This document shows, piece after piece, positions 6,836 to 13,263 of a stretch of DNA of 13,313 bases (positions are counted from its first letter, which is position 1; every line of letters begins with the position of its first letter). The position numbers and the translations under genes were made by a program. This stretch comes from an uncultured Gemella sp. (lineage in GTDB: Bacteria; Bacillota; Bacilli; Staphylococcales; Gemellaceae): assembly GCA_947254465.1 (NCBI GenBank), contig CAMYEU010000025.1, positions 1 through 13,313 of the forward strand, given 5' to 3'. The notes under the pieces are model-generated. The model saw nothing but the letters and a program-made list of their open reading frames with translations, was not told where the DNA came from and did not search any database.

Positions 6836-7448
6836 CTTTATATTTTTTAACCAAGTAAAAAGGTAAAACTGTAGAGAAAATTGCAATAACAACTATTAGA
6901 ACTAGCGCTACTGTTGAACTAAAGAATCCACTAATAAATATAGCAACTCCACTAAAAGTCATATATAACGCATAATCTCTAATTACTTTTTGCTCATTGA
7001 CACCTTTTTCCAAACCAAAAAGGTTAAAATTGTATTTTCCCCAAAATTCTTTTTTAGGCAGATAGTTACCAAGTACAATAAACAATATCCCGATAACAAA
7101 CGCTGTTAATTGTGGTACATTAAAATTATTATCTAAGGCATAAGCTATTAGACCACCTTGAACTAGGACACTTATTATAGGGATAATCCCCTTAATTATT
7201 AGCGCACCTTTTTTCGGAGTTTTATCAAAATCAACTACTAGCGAAATTATGACCTGAACTATAGCAAAGAATATAGGAAGATCGATAATCGCACGAGTTT
7301 TACTCACAAAATTATCAGGCTCTCCGCTAACATTGAAGTGCACAGCTATTTGTTCAGGTAATACATCATAATAATAAACTCCAATCAATATCGGCAATAA
7401 ACAAATAGCAACACTTAGAAACAAACTTTTTTTATCTACTTTCATCAT
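6816..7448 (-). CDS. sdpI: SdpI-family integral membrane immunity protein
   Basis: A 210-residue membrane protein like B. subtilis SdpI, which protects against the SDP (SdpC) toxin and, when bound by it, sequesters the repressor SdpR at the membrane. The N-terminal DUF1648 motif is clear: one membrane segment (8-27) followed by LPEQIAVHFNVSGEPDNFVSK (30-50). Further hydrophobic segments are at about 55-73, 85-105, 112-130, 158-177 and 179-200. The usual SdpI loop (GIRTPWT-like after the conserved Asn) is replaced here by NYLPKKEFWGKYNFNLFGLE (128-147), so it is a divergent member. It overlaps the sdpR 3' end by 17 bases, and its AGGAGG lies inside the sdpR coding sequence, which favours coupled translation. 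The last residues TQKS and the stop lie within repeat copy 2. No sdpC toxin gene is visible. Confidence 0.85.
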   Translation of the reverse strand: MMKVDKKSLFLSVAICLLPILIGVYYYDVLPEQIAVHFNVSGEPDNFVSKTRAIIDLPIFFAIVQVIISLVVDFDKTPKKGALIIKGIIPIISVLVQGGLIAYALDNNFNVPQLTAFVIGILFIVLGNYLPKKEFWGKYNFNLFGLEKGVNEQKVIRDYALYMTFSGVAIFISGFFSSTVALVLIVVIAIFSTVLPFYLVKKYKGLTQKS

Positions 7449-7704
7449 CTTTTCCTCCTAAACCATAAATCCATACTAGAACTTCTTCGAATACACTAGC
7501 ATTCAATTCATAATATATAAAATTCTTATGCTTACTTTCTAATATCAAGCCCGCTTTTTTTAATTGTGTTAGATGATACGATACAGTAGCTCCAGATAGA
7601 TTAAATTCCGAAGCTAATTCTCCAGCGCTTTTCTTCTCTTCTTTTAATAATTCTAAAATATTTCTTCTTACTGGATCAGATATCGCTTTTAAAGTTTCAC
7701 TCAT
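7432..7704 (-). CDS. sdpR: SdpR-like ArsR-family autorepressor
   Basis: A 90-residue winged-helix DNA-binding protein of the ArsR/SmtB fold. The N-terminal LKAISDPVRRNILELLKE is the ArsR signature. The helix-turn-helix lies at about 27-54, with recognition helix SGATVSYHLTQLKKAGLI, and a beta-wing follows at KHKNFIYYELN (59-69). There are no cysteines or His clusters of metal sensors, which fits the SdpR subgroup rather than ArsR or CadC. Pairing with sdpI in an overlapping operon supports this. It probably represses its own operon through the palindromes at 7743-7768 and 7795-7828. The start ATG at 7704 is preceded by AAAGGGGTG (11-base spacer), and a two-codon ATG-GGA-TGA lies in between. 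Confidence 0.87.
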   Translation of the reverse strand: MSETLKAISDPVRRNILELLKEEKKSAGELASEFNLSGATVSYHLTQLKKAGLILESKHKNFIYYELNASVFEEVLVWIYGLGGKDDESR

Positions 7705-7742
7705 CCCATTTTTATCACCCCTTTAAAAATCTGAACTGCAAT

Positions 7743-7768
7743 TCTATTTAGATATCTTTCTAAATAGA
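7743..7768 (-). promoter_or_regulatory. operator palindrome O1, downstream of the sdpR -10
   Basis: Perfect 9-bp arms TCTATTTAG (7743-7751) and CTAAATAGA (7760-7768) with an 8-base centre. It abuts the -10 and covers the expected transcription start. The same CTATTTAG core occurs in O2. Confidence 0.75.
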
Positions 7769-7796
7769 TTATAACTCTATCATATATTAAAGTCAA
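7768..7796 (-). promoter_or_regulatory. sigma-A promoter of the sdpR-sdpI operon
   Basis: Minus-strand TTGACT (7791-7796) and TATAAT (7768-7773) with an optimal 17-base spacer. The -35 shares two bases with palindrome O2 and the -10 shares one base with O1, so repressor bound at either site would block RNA polymerase. Confidence 0.85.
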
Positions 7797-7828
7797 GAAC
7801 TATTTAGAAAAATTTCTAAATAGTTCTT
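7795..7828 (-). promoter_or_regulatory. operator palindrome O2, at the sdpR -35
   Basis: A 34-base perfect palindrome: AAGAACTATTTAGAAA (7795-7810), a central AA, then TTTCTAAATAGTTCTT (7813-7828). It contains the same CTATTTAGA half-site as O1, in a longer and more symmetrical form, and overlaps the -35. It is the probable main SdpR binding site. Confidence 0.75.
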
Positions 7829-7860
7829 AGAATTTGTTTAAAATATTCTACCAACTGTAA

Positions 7861-8131
7861 TACAAAAAATATTATTACAGTAATAAACTACTAGAAGATA
7901 GTCTTGATTTATATAAAACCGAAAGGAATTACGTTCCTAAAGTTTTCTCAAATAAAGAGTTCAATGCTAAATTGATTCAGGAATTAATCGATAAAGATAA
8001 CATTATATACACATACTCCTCACACTACATTTTTCACAATGAAAGCAATTAAAAATCTTGCAGTAGAAGCTTTAAATATTACAGTAGATGTGATAACTAC
8101 TGGAGATTCTCCTAATGTAGTGAATAAATAA
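7861..8131 (+). pseudogene. frameshifted gene remnant, unidentified
   Basis: Two overlapping plus-strand frames read like one protein broken by a frameshift near 8009. The first is open from 7861 to 8052 without a start codon and contains KVFSNKEFNAKLIQELIDKD. The second is open from 7988 to 8131 and contains HTPHTTFFTMKAIKNLAVEA and VDVITTGDSPNVVNK before TAA. Amino-acid composition and codon choice look coding, unlike the surrounding spacer. I do not recognise the family. There is no RBS at the front, and a CTGTAATA/TATTACAG inverted repeat (7855-7862/7873-7880) overlaps the start of the open frame. This would be the only coding trace on the plus strand and suggests a gene lost between sdpR and pyk. 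Confidence 0.45.
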
Positions 8132-8151
8132 ACTCTATTAAAATAACATAC

Positions 8152-8183
8152 GGATAATTAATCTATATTTATTCTAATTATCC
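8152..8183 (+). other. inverted repeat after the gene remnant
   Basis: Perfect 9-bp arms GGATAATTA (8152-8160) and TAATTATCC (8175-8183) with a 14-base loop, 20 bases after the TAA of the remnant. There is no proper T-run, so it is at best a weak terminator and could equally be a protein-binding site. Confidence 0.4.
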
Positions 8184-8236
8184 CAATGATTTTGTTAATC
8201 TCTAAACATATTATCTACCAACAAAGGAGCAACTTA

Positions 8237-8296
8237 ATGAAATCGATTATTAAATATAGTCTCTCCTTTTTTATAATTTTATTATTCAATAAATAA
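8237..8296 (+). CDS. possible 19-residue hydrophobic peptide
   Basis: The frame MKSIIKYSLSFFIILLFNK follows AAAGGAG (8223-8229) at an ideal seven-base spacing, with a basic start and a hydrophobic middle like a small membrane peptide or a truncated signal sequence. Against it: no clear promoter, very short length, and the AAAGGAG also pairs with CTCCTTT at 8263-8269, so the same bases can form a hairpin followed by T-rich sequence. It may be the front end of a decayed secreted-protein gene. Confidence 0.2.
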   Translation: MKSIIKYSLSFFIILLFNK

Positions 8297-8427
8297 TATT
8301 ATCTATAAGTTTGCATATTTGTAATACTTTAACACTAACCGCTAAATTTATCATTTTATCCTTGCATATACAACAAAAGATATGATAAAATATTTATTTT
8401 AACATTTTTAAATTCCTTCTTTTTTGT

Positions 8428-8455
8428 TTGACAACCTCGTATATTTTGCTACAAT
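8428..8455 (+). promoter_or_regulatory. strong extended -10 promoter of the candidate RNA
   Basis: TTGACA (8428-8433, perfect) and TACAAT (8450-8455), 16-base spacer, with TG at the extended -10 position (8447-8448). It predicts transcription from about 8462. It is the only strong plus-strand promoter noticed in the window. Between 8297 and 8427 I see only an ATTTTATC/GATAAAAT inverted repeat (8353-8360/8384-8391). Confidence 0.7.
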
Positions 8456-8461
8456 TAGAAT

Positions 8462-8916
8462 GTAAGCAGTTAGTAAGATAACTTTATCATTAAAATATTT
8501 TAGTATAATTAATATTAATTAATCTTTTCGATTATACTATTTGTTGCATATTATTAATTATTACTAGAATATCTATATTGTAGAGAATAATTCAATATCA
8601 TCATAACAAGAATTAACCATTTTTCACTTCAATATATGATACTTTTACACGGGTCAATAGATAAAGGATGTATATACATATATCATACAATTCACAGAAT
8701 TGTTCTTAAAACTGTGGAAGATATTTTAACTTCCATTCTAATGACTATATTTATTGTAGTCACTAATTTCCTTTCGGTTGTTAAATTTTATTTAACAATA
8801 AACTTTTAATTTAATATCGGAAGCCATTCCGATCAATACTACAAAATAACAATTTACCCTAAATTTTTATTTTGTGTTCATATAACGAAAAGTGGTCCTT
8901 AGAGGCCACTTTTTGT
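8462..8916 (+). ncRNA. candidate structured non-coding RNA, unknown class
   Basis: A stretch of about 455 bases between a strong promoter and an intrinsic terminator, with no substantial ORF but successive local hairpins. These are TAGTATAAT/ATTATACTA (8501-8509/8531-8539), AATTATT/AATAATT (8556-8562/8586-8592), ACAATTC/GAATTGT (8687-8693/8697-8703), TGGAAG/CTTCCA (8715-8720/8730-8735), TGACTA/TAGTCA (8742-8747/8757-8762), TTGTTAAA/TTTAACAA (8778-8785/8791-8798) and ATCGGAA/TTCCGAT (8816-8822/8827-8833). A two-part stem follows at 8841-8875 (9 plus 6 pairs). It is not tmRNA (no tag ORF ending in AA-stop, no tRNA-like end), not RNase P (no GAGGAAAGTCC), and no T-box or SRP motif was seen. AT-rich DNA forms chance hairpins, so the call rests on promoter, terminator and density together. 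Confidence 0.42.
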
Positions 8917-8919
8917 TTT
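8888..8919 (+). terminator. intrinsic terminator of the plus-strand RNA
   Basis: AAAAGTGG (8888-8895) pairs with CCACTTTT (8906-8913), extended inward by T-G and C-G pairs, with a six-base loop, and is followed by a T-rich tail through TTTTTGTTTT. It is among the most GC-rich hairpins in this gap and faces the pyk terminator, so the two transcripts converge. Confidence 0.8.
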
Positions 8920-8938
8920 ATCAATACTTAAGGAAAAT

Positions 8939-8968
8939 AAAAAAGAAGCAAGGTTAAAACCTCACTTC
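8939..8968 (-). terminator. intrinsic terminator of pyk
   Basis: GAAGCAAGG (8945-8953) and CCTCACTTC (8960-8968) form nine pairs, two of them G-U in RNA, with loop TTAAAA. On the minus strand six U follow (8939-8944). On the plus strand TTTTTATTTT follows, so it can work in both directions. It starts 14 bases after the pyk stop. Confidence 0.85.
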
Positions 8969-8981
8969 TTTTTATTTTATA

Positions 8982-10421
8982 TTAGTCAATTACAGAAACT
9001 TTTAAGAAGTTTGTTGTTCCAGCATTACTTACTGAAGTGTTGATACCACCAGTGATTACGATAGCATCTCCAACTTTAGCATATCCTGAAGATTTAGCAA
9101 TTTTCGCTGCTGTTACTAACATTTCATCTGTAGATTTAGCTTGTTCTGAGATTTGAGCATCAACTCCCCATACTAAGCTTAATCCACGAGCAACTTTAGC
9201 ACTTGGAGTTACAGCTAAAATAGACGCGTTTGGACGATATTTAGAAATTAATCTAGCTGTTTTTCCTAATTCAGTGTATGTTACGATTGTGTGTAAATCT
9301 AAGTTTAGAGCTGTATATCCTACAGATACCCCAATTGCATTTGTAATATCTTTAGATACAACTTTTTTAGAACGTTCTTTTAAGATACGAGAGTAGTCTT
9401 GCATTTCTTCAGTACGTTTAGCGATTGTAGCCATTGTACAAACTGATTCGATTGGGTAAGCACCCGCTGCAGATTCTCCTGATAACATGATTGCATCAGT
9501 TCCGTCGTAAATTGCGTTAGCTACGTCAGATACTTCAGCACGTGTTGGACGTGGATTTTTTTGCATTGAGTCTAACATTTGAGTAGCTGTGATTACGAAT
9601 TTACCAGCTTCGTTACATTTAGCAATGATATCTTTTTGCATAATTGGTACTTCTTCAGCTGGTACTTCAACCCCAAGGTCTCCACGAGCGATCATAATAC
9701 CATCAGATACTTCGATAATTTCATCGATATTATCGATAGCTTCTTGACATTCGATTTTAGGGATGATTTGAACATGTTCACATCCTTCTTCTTTAAGGAT
9801 ACGTCTAACTTCTAGTACGTTTTCTTTTGTACGAACGAATGAAGCAGCAACGAAGTCGATATCTTGTTTACATCCGAAACGAATGTCTTCTTCATCTTTT
9901 GGAGTAATACCTGGTAATTTTGTAGATACACCTGGTACGTTAACTCCTTTTTTATTTTTAAGTACTCCACCGTTTTGAATAGTAGTGTAGATTAATCCAC
10001 CTTCAGCATCTACTTTGTTTACTGTTAGTCCGATTAATCCATCGTCAAGTAGGATTGTATCTCCAGCTTTAACATCGTGTACTAATTCACCGTAAGTGAT
10101 TGAGAATTTTTCAGTTGTTCCAAGAACTTCTGTCATAGAAACGATAACGTCTTTACCAGTTTCTAACATAATTGCATCATTTTCCATGTTGTGAGTTCTA
10201 ATTTCAGGACCTTTAGTATCTAAAAGAATAGCTAAGTTTGTTCCTGTAGCTTCTCTAACTTCTTTAATTGTTTGAATTCTTGCACCATGCTCTGCGTAGT
10301 CACCGTGTGAAAAGTTAAGACGACAAACGTTCATTCCTAACTCTACCATTTGAGTTAATGTTTCTTTAGCCTCAGACTTAGGTCCAATTGTACAAATAAT
10401 TTTAGTTTTTTTCTGTATCAT
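8982..10421 (-). CDS. pyk: pyruvate kinase
   Basis: Converts phosphoenolpyruvate and ADP to pyruvate and ATP in the last step of glycolysis. It is a cytosolic tetramer in this family. The first beta-alpha barrel strands carry CTIGP (10-14) and NVCRLNFSHG (31-40). KGPEIRT (70-76) has Glu73, the residue associated with potassium dependence. The B domain spans about 75-170. The catalytic segment IIPKIECQEAIDNIDEII has K222 and E224, followed by MIARGDLGVEVP (243-254) and TATQMLDSM (278-286). At 479 residues it lacks the extra C-terminal PEP-utiliser-like domain found in B. subtilis Pyk. The residue after KIE is Cys225, where Asn is usual. The RBS is AAGAGGT, five bases upstream. It lies 115 bases after pfkA and has its own promoter, so it may be both cotranscribed and independently expressed. 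Confidence 0.98.
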   Translation of the reverse strand: MIQKKTKIICTIGPKSEAKETLTQMVELGMNVCRLNFSHGDYAEHGARIQTIKEVREATGTNLAILLDTKGPEIRTHNMENDAIMLETGKDVIVSMTEVLGTTEKFSITYGELVHDVKAGDTILLDDGLIGLTVNKVDAEGGLIYTTIQNGGVLKNKKGVNVPGVSTKLPGITPKDEEDIRFGCKQDIDFVAASFVRTKENVLEVRRILKEEGCEHVQIIPKIECQEAIDNIDEIIEVSDGIMIARGDLGVEVPAEEVPIMQKDIIAKCNEAGKFVITATQMLDSMQKNPRPTRAEVSDVANAIYDGTDAIMLSGESAAGAYPIESVCTMATIAKRTEEMQDYSRILKERSKKVVSKDITNAIGVSVGYTALNLDLHTIVTYTELGKTARLISKYRPNASILAVTPSAKVARGLSLVWGVDAQISEQAKSTDEMLVTAAKIAKSSGYAKVGDAIVITGGINTSVSNAGTTNFLKVSVID

Positions 10422-10451
10422 AATATACCTCTTAAATTTTAATCTTCTATT

Positions 10452-10480
10452 ATTTTAACTTATTTTCAACTTATTTTCAA
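10452..10480 (-). promoter_or_regulatory. sigma-A promoter of pyk
   Basis: Minus-strand TTGAAA (10475-10480) and TAAAAT (10452-10457) with a 17-base spacer; each hexamer has five of six consensus bases. The -35 region is built from two tandem copies of an 11-base unit (GAAAATAAGTT). It lies about 30 bases upstream of the pyk ATG. No catabolite-response element was recognised. Confidence 0.6.
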
Positions 10481-10536
10481 ATATTTTCCTAAACAACAGT
10501 TGTTTTTAATAAAGAAAACCTTTTCGAAATTAATAA

Positions 10537-11499
10537 TTAGATTGAAAGTTGTTTCGACACATCGTAGATAGATAAATCTACATTGTGAACATCCCCAAAT
10601 ACATCTTCAAATTTAGTACTTACAAGTTTGTTATTTTGAATACCTACTGCACGACCTGATTTACCAGCTAATAATAATTGGACAGCGTAGTTTCCTAATC
10701 TTGAAGCTAATACTCTGTCTTGAGCTGATGGAGTTCCACCACGTTGGATGTGTCCTAAGATTGTAGCTCTTACTTCTTCTCCAGTACGTTCTTTTAATTC
10801 TTTAGCTAGTTCTTGTCCACCCATAACACCTTCTGCTAAAACGATGATTGAGTGTTTTTTACCACGATCTTCCCCTGCTTTTATACGAGCAACTACTTCT
10901 TCGATATCTTCTTTTTTCTCAGGAATTAGAAGACTTTCACTTCCTCCAGCGATACCAGCAAATAATGCTAAGTCTCCTGCGTTACGTCCCATAACTTCAA
11001 TAATAAATGCACGCTCGTGACTTGATGCAGTATCACGAACTTTATCGATTGCATCTACGATAGTGTTAAGTGCCGTATCAAATCCGATTGTGAAGTCAGT
11101 ACAACAGATATCGTTATCGATTGTTCCTGGTACACCGATAGTTTTAATGTTCATTTCATTACTTAAAGCCATAGCTCCACGGTAAGAACCGTCTCCACCG
11201 ATTACTACTAATCCATCAATTCCTAAAGCTTCTAAGTTCTTGATGGCACCTTTTCTAACTTCTGGGTTAGCAAATTCTGGTAGACGTGCTGAGTAAAGCA
11301 TTGTACCACCACGGTTAATGATGTTACCAACATCTCCTACTTCAAGTTTTTTAATGTTGTTTTCAACTAATCCTTTGTATCCTTGATATACTCCATAAAC
11401 TTCTAATCCATTATAGATTGCTGTTCTTACAACGGCACGCACAGCTGCGTTCATTCCTGGTGCATCCCCACCACTTGTTAAAACTGCGATTTTTTTCAT
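10537..11499 (-). CDS. pfkA: ATP-dependent 6-phosphofructokinase
   Basis: Phosphorylates fructose 6-phosphate to fructose 1,6-bisphosphate, the committing step of glycolysis. Its 320 residues match bacterial PfkA (E. coli and Bacillus enzymes about 319-320). Motifs in order are the nucleotide loop LTSGGDAPGMNAAVR (7-21), GGDGS (101-105), TIDND (126-130) with catalytic base D128, MGRNAG (170-175), and HIQRGGTPSAQDR (250-262) for substrate binding. The ATP-type glycine (GGDGS) rather than the pyrophosphate-type Asp is present. AGGAAGG sits nine bases before the ATG. The gene is 128 bases downstream of dnaE and 115 upstream of pyk, the common dnaE-pfkA-pyk order in Bacilli. The PfkA product activates many pyruvate kinases, so pairing with pyk makes regulatory sense. 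Confidence 0.98.
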   Translation of the reverse strand: MKKIAVLTSGGDAPGMNAAVRAVVRTAIYNGLEVYGVYQGYKGLVENNIKKLEVGDVGNIINRGGTMLYSARLPEFANPEVRKGAIKNLEALGIDGLVVIGGDGSYRGAMALSNEMNIKTIGVPGTIDNDICCTDFTIGFDTALNTIVDAIDKVRDTASSHERAFIIEVMGRNAGDLALFAGIAGGSESLLIPEKKEDIEEVVARIKAGEDRGKKHSIIVLAEGVMGGQELAKELKERTGEEVRATILGHIQRGGTPSAQDRVLASRLGNYAVQLLLAGKSGRAVGIQNNKLVSTKFEDVFGDVHNVDLSIYDVSKQLSI

Positions 11500-11551
11500 G
11501 TAGTCTTACCTTCCTCATAATTTTATTAATTATTTTTAAATTTACCTATCA

Positions 11552-11580
11552 ACAATATCATATTTCTGAGATTTTTTCTA
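11552..11580 (-). promoter_or_regulatory. possible extended -10 promoter of pfkA
   Basis: Minus-strand TGATATTGT (extended -10, 11552-11560) with TAGAAA (11575-11580) 17 bases upstream as a poor -35. It lies about 50 bases before the pfkA ATG. No strong terminator is seen after dnaE, only an AAAACA/TGTTTT stem, so readthrough from dnaE is also possible. Confidence 0.4.
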
Positions 11581-11627
11581 GTAAAAACAGAATTTTGTTT
11601 TATTTTTGTTCGATTATTTTTGTTTTT

Positions 11628-13263
11628 TTACTTATATGTGATTTTGATACGTTTTCCAGGGAACTTTTCCAAAAATTTCTGAACAAATTCATGTTCGTTA
11701 TTAATTGTTATTGTCTTTCCCTTTGTAGAATCATTATCAAGCAAGGCTATTACCTTAATTTCTCCCGTATCAGTCTTGTATTCACTTAAAAGCTCTATTA
11801 TTTCTTTATCAATAATTGTATAGATAGTTTTTATGTTAGTTAGGCAGTATTCTCTATAATTTCTTAAACTAGCAATTTTTTCTAAAATGTACTGTTCTCT
11901 ACCATTACGGAGTTGTTTTTTCAAAGTCATAACAGCGAAACTTCCTGCTTTTATAAATACATTAGCATACTTAAATACACTTGGAAAAACAGTAACATCA
12001 TAATCATTTTTCCCATCGTTAACTGTTAAAAATGCCATGTAATCACCATTTTTAGTTCGTATCTCTTTTCTCGTTATGATTTCTACATAACTATCGCTAA
12101 CTTCACCACCAATATACTGCAACGGTAAATATGCATACTTCTCTTTTTCTACTTGGACTGGGTGTTTTAAGAAATATGTCCCTGTAACTTCTTTTTCCAT
12201 TTGAATTTTTTCCGTAATAGAATAGTCCTCTACTTCTTCTACTTTAAGTGTTAGACCACTTTCTGCAGATAATGCTACTCGTACATTATTTATGAATTGC
12301 CTATTATCTGCATAATAATCATTTACCTTTTTCATTAAAGTAGCCCTATTATATCCGAAAGTATCTAAAGCTCCAGCCTTAACCAGTGAAGCTGCAGCTT
12401 GATAATCAACCTTTTTATTCATACGTTTTAAGAAATCATCTATATCTAGATAAGGTCCAAAATTAATTCTGTCTTGAACTATTTCATAACCACTTCTATA
12501 ACCAACATTTTTTATCGCAGTTAAGGCAAATACGATATCATTTTTAAAAACTCTAAAATTTGATAAACTTCTGTTTACATCAGGTTTTACAAGATTGATT
12601 CCTAGATTTGTAAGTTCTTGTTTATACTCATTAATCTTCTTCTCACTGCTTATTACGTTATTTAATAAGGCTGTCATAAAGTACTTAGTATAATACACTT
12701 TTAAATATGCTAATCGATACGCTAGCATACTATAAACTACCGCATGACTCTTATTAAAACCATAATTCGCAAAGGTAACGATAAGATCAAAAAGATTCTT
12801 CGCAACTTTTATATCATAACCAGCAGCAACACTCTTCTCTACGAATATACGTCCATAGTATTCCAAATCTTCTTTTTTCTTCTTACTTACCGCTCTTCTC
12901 ATATTATCCGCTTCATTAAGACTCATATGAGCAAAGTTCACCGCAATTAGCATAATTTGCTCTTGATAAACTATTACTCCATAAGTATCCTTTAGTATTT
13001 TTTCTAAATGTGGATGTGGATATACTACTTGCTCTTCTTTATTTTTTCTACGTACATAGACTTCTATCTGAGCCATCGGCCCTGGTCTATAAAGAGCATT
13101 CATCGCAACAATATCATTAAATTCAGTAGGTTTTAAGAGATTTAGTTTCTCCTTCATCCCACTTGATTCAAACTGGAAGATACCTTCTGTCTTACCTTTT
13201 GCAAATAATTCATAGACCTTCGGATCTTGATAATTTATCTTTGTTATATCGAATGTCGGATTC
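11628..13263 (-). CDS. dnaE: DNA polymerase III alpha subunit DnaE, C-terminal half
   Basis: Replicative polymerase of the DnaE type (not PolC), which in Firmicutes extends primers, mainly on the lagging strand. The genomic part encodes about 545 residues. It starts in the fingers region with DPKVYELFAKGKTEGIFQFE and NDIVAMNALYRPGPM, followed by HPHLEKILKDTYGVIVYQEQ, NFAHMSLNEADNMRRAVSKK and FNKSHAVVYSMLAYRLAYLK, all strongly conserved in DnaE. A helix-hairpin-helix region follows (IKNVGYRSGYEIVQDR). The OB-fold lies in the last third (EIITRKEIRTKNGDYMAFLT and following). The catalytic aspartates and PHP domain would lie upstream, beyond the cut. DnaE proteins are about 1,000-1,150 residues, so roughly half is present. 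The first ten residues of the open frame, beginning at 13292, are adapter; there is no start codon here. Confidence 0.96.

Noticed and set aside
8462..8916. tmRNA, RNase P RNA, SRP RNA or T-box as identity of the plus-strand structured region
   Set aside because: None of their diagnostic motifs (tag ORF and tRNA-like end, GAGGAAAGTCC, GGAA-loop SRP domain, T-box anti-terminator sequence) could be found.
10422..10536. Catabolite-response element controlling pyk
   Set aside because: No match to the TGWAANCGNTNWCA-type consensus was recognised.
10748..11020. Open plus-strand frame opposite pfkA
   Set aside because: Antisense of a highly conserved enzyme; no initiation signals.
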